This document shows, in pieces, positions 21,948 to 32,088 of a DNA stretch of 64,000 nt. Each line of letters starts with the position of its first letter. Positions within the stretch are counted from its first letter, which is position 1. This DNA comes from Patellaria atrata CBS 101060 (Eukaryota > Ascomycota > Dothideomycetes > Patellariales > Patellariaceae). Made by a program: the position numbers and the translations under genes. The stretch covers positions 186,001 through 250,000 of the forward strand of contig MU006091.1 in assembly GCA_010093705.1 (NCBI GenBank), written 5' to 3'. A model generated the notes under the pieces. The model saw nothing but the letters and a program-made list of their open reading frames with translations, did not search any database and was not told the DNA's origin.

Positions 21948-22425
21948 ATGAGCTCAACAACTCCGACTCCTCACAGCGAACGTGAACCGCAGATTATTAA
22001 CGCTCGTTATGTTACTGAAGCCGAACTCGAGAGGCTACTGTCCAGTATTTTCAGCCAGGGCACGTGGAAAGCGAGAGTAAGTCCAGGGAAAGCTGGTGTG
22101 GTAACCACGAACTGACATGTATATTAGTACAAGGACAAAGGCTGGATCATTATGGCGCCGAGAGACCTCACTGATGTACGTCCGTTCCTCATTATTTGAA
22201 TCAGAGGCTTACCTTGTCGCAGGCGGAGATTAAGTCGATCCACAAGCTCTCAACGGCCACTTAGCTGTATATGATGCAGATAGGTTTACGGTGATGCCGA
22301 CGGCGGCACAGAACGTTATCTTTAGAGATACTATTTAATCGGGTGCTTTCAATCCGGATGATAATATTGCCGGACAGATGGAGGAGTTGGCGAAGAAGAG
22401 GGAAAGGAAAGCCATATCTTCTGTC
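21948..22425 (+). pseudogene. Small hypothetical gene, probably decayed
   Basis: ATG 21948 opens MSSTTPTPHSEREPQIINAR..., with a 51-nt intron (22077-22127, GTAAGT...TTAG), a 48-nt exon encoding YKDKGWIIMAPRDLTD, a 47-nt intron (22176-22222, GTACGT...GCAG), then AEIKSIHKL. Read literally it ends at 22264 with 72 residues. One base out of frame the protein-like sequence goes on: GHLAVYDADRFTVMPTAAQN, VIFRDTI, a stop, then SGAFNPDDNIAGQMEELAKK. So a longer protein of ~130 residues seems to have been lost through one frame shift and one nonsense codon. Splice signals are good, so it was a real gene. No family is recognised. Confidence 0.5.
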
Positions 22426-24226
22426 CAGGAAACATCTTTCTGTCAGAGTCAGCGACTTATCGTACATAATGCTCTATTCCTGCATTCAATGAATCCCCGT
22501 GGACTTTATATTTGCGTTTTATGCAGAGTTGAGGTAAAGGCGTGCTCTAAGTCTCCGTGTTTAAACTCCGCGTTCCTTTTGTCCTGACTTTTTGAAACTG
22601 TGATTCAAAATTGACAACAAGCTTGCTTCATTATACTCAAGCGGCGGGATCTTGCATCTGCAACGTCAAAGAGACAAGACGAAATTGACATAATGACTCG
22701 CAGGAGCACAGCAACTGCTCAGTGTTAGGACGGATACTCGCAAGTAACGGGCGGAAAGAGTTCTGTAATACCCTTTACGGTTGATTAGTCGACGCGCCAA
22801 CCATCGTTTTTCTAAAATGCGCACAGTAGATTTGGTGGTCGTACCGGTTTAGTAAAATAGAGTTTGGGAGAGCATAAACTTACCACTTAAAATAACAACC
22901 ATCCGATCAGATGAAAATATGATGGAGTGATTACCCCTAGTGGAAGAAATGACGGACAGCCTTAGAGCCTATGCTTCTCGGGCTTGATCATCGAACATGT
23001 TAATGATCCGGAAGTTCCAATGACTTGGATATCAGAAAATACGGGATATTAGTGCACAACAAAGTAGATGCGTTAAAACTGTTTAGAGCCGCGCTTGGCA
23101 TGGAAATATACTACTCAAATGATGATTTAAAGCGAGGTGATGAGACGAACGGAAAGCCGTGCTACACTTAAATAACAGTGCCATATAATGCACAGTCTCA
23201 GCGAGTGAGAATGCATTATTGACAGAATTGTGTATGATCACATCTTTATATACTATATTTAGAATGAATGATGACCCAGTTATCCTTAGACGGATCTCAA
23301 TTATAATTGAAGAGGAACGTTTTCGACACCAGTCATCGGAATAAGTCCCAGCGCTTTTATTCGCCAAGTATAAGTGACATCCAATATCTTCTACGACTGC
23401 GATCTGGATCCAGACAATGGTGATCATTGTCTCCGGTACACGTTTGCACTTAAGAAAAAAGCCGCTGGAAAAATCGAGATGATGCTCTAGTGATTATTCT
23501 GTAGCAAAATCATCTCATGCTCGATTTAGCTGATGGTGTTGTTCGGTGAACGCCTTTAGGTTCTCAATGTGATGATGAAGGTTTCTGACGGCCGAGACGA
23601 GCCTAACCTTAAGAGGAAATATGTCAACAGAGCGCACAGATGAAGAAGCCCGGGACTCGGGGAACTGGAGATTACATATTCGTTCGTGCAGACGGCAGGA
23701 TGGTTCAACTGCATCTTTTGGAACCAAGTGGCGCACCGTCCAAGCTTTCGAAGTGCAGGGGATAGCCGTGGTTTTGGGAGAAGGTGCACATATATAATAG
23801 TCTTCAGGTACTGCCGTATTGAGTACAGTATGACAACACTTGCTGTCAGCGTGAATTATCGAACAGCTGCTACAGGAGTATATGTTGAACTGTAAAATAC
23901 GACGTTGATTCGAATTTAGAGTATACAAGTGTCAGAACTGTCATTTCGTGTTCGCGGAAGAGGTAAGGTAAAACCTAAGGTAGGTCATTGCTCGTTGCTG
24001 TGGAGGCTATCGATAAGCTCCTCGGCCCAAACACGCGATCCATGCTCCGACAATCCAGACCAAATGAATTGATCTCACCTCTTCCCCTTAAGCATCCTTA
24101 TGTCTTAGCACTTAAATTCTACAGCTGCAACCTCATTCTTTCTTTAATCTGGCATACACCTGGCCAGCCATTCCATCTTACATTGTCGTTTGCGAGTAAA
24201 CAACAGCATCAGGCGTTCCAAGCATA
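22426..24226. other. Intergenic, 1.8 kb
   Basis: Sparse. A 57-residue plus-strand frame starting at ~23627 (MSTERTDEEARDSGNWRLHI) has protein-like composition but no partner exon or family. The rest shows nothing; the right end is the promoter of the GCK kinase. Confidence 0.4.
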
Positions 24227-26461
24227 ATGGCGGACAATTACCAGGTTCTAGAGGAACTGGGCAGTAAGCGCTGGCACTTATTCTTTTTCAAATGCGGAGC
24301 TAACCTCTAATCGCAGGCGGAAGCTTTGGTGTCGTCTACAAAGGGATTGAAAAGTCTACAGGCGACCTCGTAGCTATCAAACATGTATGCGCAAACACGA
24401 ACCTTGACGTCGTAACATACTGACAATCGGGGCAGATAGATTTAGAGGGTAGTGATGATGACATTCAGGAAATTCAACAAGAGATATCACTATTAAGCAC
24501 ATGCAAAAGCCCATTCGTTACCCAATACAAGACGAGCTTCGTCAAGGGTGTAAAACTATGGATAGTCATGGAATATCTAGGCGGCGGGTCTTGCTTAGAT
24601 CTTGTATGTGACTCCTTTCACAGTAGCCCACGAAATGAAATTACTGATAGAAACATAGCTCAAACCAGGACCGTTCAGTGAAGCGCATATTGCTATCGTC
24701 TGTCGTGAACTCTTGCTTGGCCTCGACTACCTCCATCAAACGGGAAAGATCCATCGCGATATCAAGGCCGCAAATGTTCTTCTATCACAGACGGGAAGGG
24801 TTAAGATAGCAGATTTTGGTGTCGCCGCGCAGCTAACGAACATAAAATCTCAGCGCATGACGTTTGTTGGTACCCCCTACTGGATGGCACCGGAGGTGAT
24901 TCAGGAGGCTGGTTACGACTTTAAGGCAGACATCTGGTCATTAGGGATAACAGCGATGGAGATGGCGAACGGCGAACCCCCACACGCGAATACCCATCCG
25001 ATGAAGATCCTCTTTCACATCCCAAAGGCCCCAGCTCCGAGATTAGAAGGGAGCCACTTCAGCAAAGAGTTCAAAGACTTCATAGCGTCATGTTTGATAA
25101 AAGATCCAGATCGAAGATGTACAGCAAAAGAGCTCCTTCGTCATCGCTTTATTAGCCGGGCAGGGAAGGTTGAGTCATTGCGCGAGCTGATAGAGAGACG
25201 GCAACTATTCGATGCATCGGAAGAGAAGGCGGACCATCCGAAATATTATGAAGAGACCATGCAAGATATTTCTCCGCGAACTGAGCAGGAAGAATGGATT
25301 TTCGACACTGTCAAACCTACCACCATCGCTCCTCCACCACGACATACCTCAAAGAGACAGAAACTGGCTCGCATACCTTCAGGAGGAGAAGACTCACCAG
25401 AGACACTCATTCAACGACTCAACCTCAATGATGCTCCGCTTGGCTGCGCTTCTCCTGGACCTTACAGGGACACCGTGCGCAGAACTCCCGCCAAAGATCG
25501 CCGTAGGTCCTCTGCAAATACAGCTATCCATACTCCATCCGGCGCAGCCGCAATCCGCATACCATCAGGAATGACGCCCACCGCACGGCGCGTCAGCGGC
25601 CAAGCAAAGCAGCCCCTCGGCGTCGACATGTCCTTCGGCAACGGGAACTCCACCGTCCGCCGATTCCGCCGCGTGTCCGCAGAGCAAACCCCCAATTCCA
25701 CTATGGTTTCAGAAGGCATAGCCGTAGCTGACATGCAACCACCTCCCACTAATATGCTCCCAGACACAAGAGACGAAAATTCACCGCCACTAACAGCTGG
25801 GACACCAGGGGTGTCAAAAGAGGTGCTATTAGGTCGAAGGACATACTCCAAAGTCGTGGATAACGCATTCCAGGAAACGTATGCGCAGACAGCGAACCAA
25901 GCGAAAAGGGAAGCTCTAGCAAGAGTCGCCCATGCATGGAGCGCACTCGACCGCATCGATCCCGAAGGCGAGTTCCTGCTCCTCAAAGCTATCGTGGAGA
26001 AGGCACAGAGCGATGCCAAACTATCCGTCGCCCTTGGACTCAGCACGCCCGCGCCTCCAGCCACGCCATCCCCCGTCAAACAGCAGCGGAGGGAATCCCT
26101 CGCTCCTGTCCCTGGGCCCATCTCTACACCCACCCGCACTCCGGCACAAAGCCGCCGTAACTCCTCCTTCGCCCCTTCGGAACAGTCCACACCTACCAGC
26201 AGCCCTACCAAGCAGTCAAAACTGGTCCTCGCGCAGAATAACCCGCACCTCAAATCCCACCACCGACGACGCCAGAGCGCCATCGTTGGGAACGGCGGGC
26301 CGGTTGGGGGATTAGAAGGAGGGAGGGAGTACGGTTATGGCGGCGTCGATGAGAGGAAGTTGCCTGGTTATGTGAGGCCGGGCATGGAGCATACGGGTAT
26401 GCTTGCCGATGTGCTGTATTCGAGGTGGATGGATGGACTGAGGGGAAGATGGGGCATGTAA
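24227..26461 (+). CDS. sid1: GCK-family Ste20 kinase, Sid1/SepL-like
   Basis: Four exons (24227-24263, 24317-24384, 24436-24603, 24659-26461), all phase-checked, give 691 residues. The kinase domain is N-terminal (~5-255): glycine loop GSGSFGVVYKG, Lys34 in VAIKH, HRD with Asp125 in IHRDIKAANVLL, DFG Asp143, then MTFVGTPYWMAPEV and DIWSLGITAMEMANGEPP, with HPMKILFHIPKAPAPRLEG at the end. That last segment and the domain order resemble fungal GCK-III kinases of the septation initiation network (S. pombe Sid1, A. nidulans SepL). The C-terminal half is disordered, Ser/Thr/Pro-rich, with a predicted helix near residues 405-440 that could bind a Cdc14-like partner. Expected role: cytoplasmic/spindle-pole kinase promoting septum formation. 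Sid1 versus its paralogue MST-1 is a judgement from memory. Confidence 0.85.
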
Positions 26462-27028
26462 CGAAAGATAATGGAGAGAGGGTCTCGAGGAGATTCGTAC
26501 CATGAGTCGTGAAGTCTGATCTGGACGACAGATGTGGAAACTGGTGGCGAGAGCTAGGAGGATACTTATTTTCGATTCTTTGTACTACCTTTTGACGGAT
26601 GGGGGGAGGAGGTTCCTTTTGCATTTCCCCTGTACGAGTTTACGGCAGTCGGTTTTGTTTTTGCTTGCATTTGATGGTGCATTTGCATATGCATCCTGCT
26701 TGGCGTCAATTTTTTCATCCGGCGTTGAAAAAGGGAACGAGTTACTTTTTTATAAAATAGATTCTCTGATGCTATTTGGATCAGAAGACTTGCATTTGTA
26801 CATAGAGTAATAGAGATTTTGAGTCTGAAATCAAGACTCATTAGCGCCTGTTATGCATGAACAACTCACTGAATAATTAAGATCTCTATCCCATGTGAGT
26901 CAGATGAAAAGGGTATCTAAGTGTAGATGCCACCGTTACGCCTCGCTCTCAATGACATCCATCTACATATCCAACACATTCCTCCCGACCCTCCTCTTCC
27001 ATTTCCGTTGTCCCGTAAGAAACCGCAC
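26462..27028. other. Intergenic between convergent genes, 567 nt
   Basis: 3' flanks of the kinase gene and TIM22. AT-rich with T-runs that could be poly(A) signals. Nothing else seen. Confidence 0.5.
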
Positions 27029-28036
27029 CTAAATTACTGCTTTTCGGGTTTCATCAGCTGGTAGACGCATATAATAATCGATCGCGGCCGAGAAAGCGGC
27101 GAAACCAGCGCATCCCAATGCCGCAGCCTGCGGTCCAGCTTTTATGGCCAAGGCACCGCCGGTCAAGCATCCCGCTGCAATACCGTTGGAGAGGTCGTTT
27201 TTCGCGCGGAACTAGGGCGGTTGGTGTTAGTTTAAGTCTTTGTTGATTTGGTAACTCTTATACACCGCACTCCCCCCTATCCCCATTCTGAGGCTGCAGT
27301 CGCAAAACAGAAAACGGGTGCTTGTAATTCCCTACGACCATCGGAGTGCAGTAGATAATGATGATGAAGGCTAGTAAGGAGGTAAGAGGGGAATTATGAG
27401 TCCTTATAGTCTGAGGTTTGGGGATGCCTGGATGCGGGTATTTAGAGAATAGAGATATTATTGCTCACTCCTTCGATACAACACTCAGTCCCCGCAAAGA
27501 TAGCCCCGATGAGTCCAAAGTTTTTCCCTGAGGAGTACGATGCTCTTCCCATTTCTTTGAAACCGCGACGGAGTTGCTCCCGCACGGGGAGTTTGGCGAT
27601 CTCGGCGCCTTGAGGGGTGAGGGGGGTGTCGTAACGCATCTATCCTAACCGTAAGCTTCCGCTATAGTTCTTGCAATGTCGCACTCTGTAATGCGTACGC
27701 GAACGCAAAGGAAGGGCGGGATTTTAGTGAGCGATACGTGGGGAAGAGGGAAGCCGTACGCTCGACATGAAAAGTCCAAACATGGCACCTAAGCCCATAC
27801 CCATAACGCCGGACATGGAGGTTTTACCGGGGCAGGATTCCATGGTGGTTTGCATCTGGAAGTCTGTCAGTAATTGGTTGGTAGGTCTGATGTCAATGCC
27901 GCAATTGGGGTCCCAGACGTGGTCTAAGAAGGCGGCGTACCCATTTGATCATGTTGGCCTGCTGAATCTGCTCATCGGAGAGACCTTGCTGTCCGCCTCC
28001 AAACATTCCACCAGGCAGCATACCGGGGAGAGACAT
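27029..28036 (-). CDS. tim22: Mitochondrial inner-membrane translocase Tim22
   Basis: Four exons, 28036-27941, 27855-27760, 27639-27469 and 27211-27029, all joined in phase 0 over introns of 85, 120 and 257 nt, give 181 residues, the usual Tim22 length. Order: Gly/Met-rich start ([18 protein letters not shown]), [32 protein letters not shown], then [39 protein letters not shown] and [20 protein letters not shown], with [20 protein letters not shown] at the end. The four hydrophobic segments and the two cysteine sites match the Tim17/22/23 fold. Tim22 is the channel of the carrier translocase that inserts metabolite carriers into the inner membrane. It shares a short promoter with the mitochondrial ribosomal gene next door. 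Confidence 0.93.
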
Positions 28037-28241
28037 GGTGGGCGTGTTGGAAGATGACAAGGAGGAACAATCGAGGTTCAATACACTTTTGAAGCTTTGG
28101 CATGCGATGATGGGATGGTACAATTTCGGCCCGATTGTTTCCAGGATTCAATAGGCGCCTAAGCGCGATAAGCGACCTACATTTTCAACCTCATCTTCAA
28201 TAACATCCAGACCATCTACAATCCCATCAGGATACCTCCAA
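28037..28241. promoter_or_regulatory. 205-bp shared promoter between TIM22 and bL27m
   Basis: The start codons of two nuclear genes for mitochondrial proteins face away from each other over only 205 bp, so any promoter elements must be shared or overlap. No TATA box is evident. A GGCGCC at 28155-28160 and the following GCGCGATAAGCG are the only GC-rich palindromic marks I see. Confidence 0.55.
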
Positions 28242-29081
28242 ATGCTCCTCCCGCGGATACGCGCCCCTATTCAGCGGGCAGCAAGAGCTGCATCTAAGCT
28301 TCTTAAACCCGACACCACTCCCCTCGAAGCACTCCGCTATTTCAATCCCTCTACAGCCTCCGCGTCCCTCACATTCTCCCGCAACGCAAGTCATCAAGCA
28401 CAAGGTCGAGCCAACGGGGTAAAACAAGGAGCAGGCAAACGTCTCGGTGCCAAAAAGACTGGCGGTACGTCCTCCTTGAGATTCTCGAAATACACCTACG
28501 AAACCCTATCTCCCATACCTTACTAACACTTGTTGATCTGGTTAGAACAATATGTTGTCCCTGGAAACATTATTTTCCGCCAACGTGGCACGCACTGGTT
28601 CCCCGGGACGAACTGCGCAATGGGTCGTGACCACACCATCTACGCGACGCAGCCTGGTTTTGTAAAATACTATCGTGACCCACGGCTTCACTCGAAGAGG
28701 CAGTATATTGGGGTCGTTTTCAAGCGGGACGAAGTGCTACCAGCCCCTCCTCATGCGGCACGGAAGCGAAGACTGGGTATGATCGCTAGCCCGATACAGG
28801 AACCGGCTAAAGATGCGTTGAGCGAGTGGGAGGATAAGGTCGATGATGCGGCAGCTGGGAAAGGAAAGAAGAGAATTGAGCAGGGAGGAGTTACTAAGTT
28901 AGCTCTGAGACCAGGATATATGTATAGAGAGGCTAATTGGGAGATTGGACGCACCGCGGAGAAGGCGGGTATAGTGGCAAAGAAGTTTGTTCCAGGTGAT
29001 AGGTTTTTAGCTTGGCGGAAGTCGAATGCAAGAAAAGCGAAGAATTTGGAGAGGAGAGCGTTGAGTAAGAAGAAGAGGTAA
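28242..29081 (+). CDS. mrpl2: Mitochondrial large-subunit ribosomal protein bL27m (MRP7/MrpL2-like)
   Basis: Two exons (28242-28464 and 28546-29081) over an 81-nt intron with GTACGT donor and TTAG acceptor, 252 residues. After a mitochondrial targeting stretch rich in Arg and Ala, the bL27 core appears: [36 protein letters not shown] then [20 protein letters not shown] and FVKYY. Bacterial L27 reaches the peptidyl-transferase centre; the mitochondrial form is a structural and maturation factor of the 54S subunit. The ~130-residue C-terminal extension, rich in Lys and Arg, is typical of fungal MRP7. Splicing rebuilds the K-T-G-E-Q junction, which supports the intron. Confidence 0.94.
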
Positions 29082-32000
29082 GGGGTGTCCAAATTTGACA
29101 ATGTACAATACTAGGGAAGGGGCATCTACCTGTACAGCATCGATTATCTATCAGTTCATATCTCGCTTTCTCTGTCGCAATTGTGCCATTCCTAGCGTCA
29201 GTATGCTTGCCCGACACTTAGTGAATTCGTTGGGTTCCAAGTTCGCATTATTATGAAGTTCCTATAGTCTATACGGTAAATTGACTGTAGGTTTAGGAGT
29301 TCCAGCGCGTTCACGTCTAATGTATACGGTATAGTTAGAGACAGTATGAAAAGGAGCGTACAAGAAGCGAGAATTACCAGCCTTGAGCTCCATTGGCCGG
29401 CACATAAATTATTCCCATCCTTACGAGTGTGCACACTTAACTATAACACTAAGCATCTCAACGCCGTGGTCTCACTTCAATAAACATTTCCAAGTATGGG
29501 CTGTTCTAGCGCTCGCCATCGTGAGCTGTGGTCTGTCCAGCCTTCCGGCAATTATCCACTGGAATAATGTTTTCGACAGTGGTCTAAAATCACAGTACTC
29601 TGCACTATCCACCTGATAATTGTAGATCCACCATATGTCCTGTCGTGTTCGACTATGAGAGACCGCAGAATCTAGCGTAGGCATGGCGAATAATAGGGAG
29701 CGCACCGGGTCCTCTGATTTCCTCGAAAGAAATGGAAAATGTCTGTTGGAGAGGAATATTGCAATGCAATTTGGTTATGAGGATATAGAAAACCAGGTTT
29801 GAGTCGTGAGGTTAGGGTTGTAGAAAGTGAAACATTTGCTCAGATCATACTGTCTTCACTTTCTCCAGTTGCCCGGCCAACAGTTCGAAAGGGACGATGT
29901 ATCGTATCAAGGGGAACTAGGAGAACAGTATTAATGAAATGTATGGTATAGCTAACCTGTACGCCGGCACGTGAGAACTTTTCTCTAAGATTATTGACAC
30001 AAATGAAGACCACCTATCCACGTAGTAGCAGATTTACAGGAAGAATTAGACCCCCATTCCACCTCTTGTACAGCAATCAAACAGACCCACTTCGAGACGT
30101 ACCTTGTGTACTTTTACCGCACCCCGATAAGGCACATATTCATACTCTCCTGGTTCTCACCACCGTCGCATTTTGCAACAATCCATTGTCCCTGCGTATT
30201 GATCTCTCCGTGAGATAGCGGTCGCCTCCATATTGTCTTCTCTCTGTAGAATAATGTGCGCTACGGCCTTATCCGCGTTGTAGTTTCCGTCGTGACTTAA
30301 ATATGTTCGTAGAATGATTGCTCGAAGAGCAGAGTCATAGTGAGACTGTGGGAGTAGAAAATGCGAATGGGTATGAGCGAAGTCTGGCGGATTAAAGTAG
30401 CGGGTCGGAAATGGGAGAAGTTTCACCGATAGCTCGTTCCCGTATAAGCTGTTAATGCATGAATTGGAGAACAAAATGGGATTTGGGGTAAGTGATAGTT
30501 CATGACGTACTATACTGCGTGGCGAAGCTGTCCGTAAACCATTTTTACGAACAGGAAGGGATACTTGTACAATGGTTCATAAAGGTGCATAATGAAACAG
30601 ACCTAAGGATATTCGGGCTTGATTAACGTACTCCTGCGCTTGTAGACCGTCAAGGGTTCCTCGGGGATGGATAGGTGTAGGATAATAAATTCGGGGAAAA
30701 CGACGAGCGATCAACGACAGAAGATACCACTTACCCGTACACGGTTTCGGGGTCCTTTTACTGCTTACTTTGCCATAAGGTACAACCTCCGTAAGGGATC
30801 CGCCATTGTGGATTCCCTGAATGATCTAACTTCTCTTATCTTCCATACATGACAACCACATGACAGGGGAACATGAAGACATCAGCTGATGGAAGCGTCT
30901 GTTGGGACAGGATCCTGTATAGTCTAGGTAGAGAAAATTTTCCCACACTTCCCCTTATGGGACCAATCTTCTGCATTCACTGTGGAGATGCAGCGGAGGA
31001 TAAAGAACCGGAAGTATTGACAGCCGTTAACGGTGGCAAACTTACTCACCCTTCTTTCCTTGTGTCTCGTCACAATCGTACTAAGGCCTTGAGGATCATC
31101 TCATTGCCCTGGATGCGTCGGGTGTTATCTATCCGTTCTTAGAAAGAACGACTATGAGGTAACCTGCATGCGGACGTAAAACGAAGAGAACCAGTTCCGA
31201 TAACGGCAGTACCTTACTGTGAGAAGGAAAGAGGGGGGGAGAGAAGCAGATTGTGGACGTCACTGGGCGCGGAGCAAACACGCTGTCTCGTGCTCTACCC
31301 ACGCTCGGGGCCCTTTCTGCATCGAACGTTTGTTATATACACACCAACCTAACGAACCTTCAAGTGCAAAGCATGAACAACCCTAGGTACGCATTGTATT
31401 CGCTTCAGGTGTTTGTACGGCAGCAACTTGTCCTGTAAGGTACAATCTGATCTTTATAAATAGCAACCGACTTAGGGGCCATTTCCACAATGGAATCACC
31501 GAACGATGAACCAGGGGTAATATGACAGGAGAGAGGGAAAGATAGGAAAGCAGAAGGGGAAGGTACACAGTGTTACCTAATATTGTTGCGGTCCTACAAG
31601 GTACTTTACTGAGGGAAGGTAGGAAATGAGGCGCATTCTTAAGGGGAAGGATCACCTACAATGGGGGAGCGCAAGATCCCGACAAACGAATGGCCTGGCA
31701 AGACACCTGGAGGCAGAGCTTCAAGTATTGTATCATTGAACTATCAAAACCTTTTACGGAGCTTGTCCATGAGCTCCTTCGAGCTGCTCACATGGTGATA
31801 TCTGTAGATAGATGATGTATCAGTATGACGGTTGCTACGGTGATCATCGAACTGGTGTGATTACTTACAAATTTTGGGAGGAGTAGTACAGCCCGGCATA
31901 CACCCCCGAGGCGTTGTTCTTTCCGTACCTTACTGTTTCCCCCTCTTCGCAGGAAGTCACATGGCAGGTGAAGGTAATAAAACGCGAGCCTCCGCCCACT

Positions 32001-32088
32001 TCTGTACACCCCAGTTAACATCCTCATTCGCACTCAGATTATGGTACAATCCTCAATACTTATGCATCCTTATCTTTTCTGCTGAGAT
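29082..32088. other. Longest gene-free stretch, 3 kb
   Basis: No recognisable protein gene on either strand. A perfect 7-bp inverted repeat CGTTCTT-AGA-AAGAACG lies at 31134-31150. Several short frames (30873-31142 plus, 30157-30474 minus) give unfamiliar protein. It may include a long 5' leader of the 32089 gene or a non-coding transcript, but the sequence alone does not show which. Confidence 0.45.

Noticed and set aside
25462-26283. Long minus-strand open frame opposite the Sid1-like kinase
   Set aside because: It lies fully inside the GC-rich C-terminal coding exon of the kinase and shows no domain; a shadow frame.
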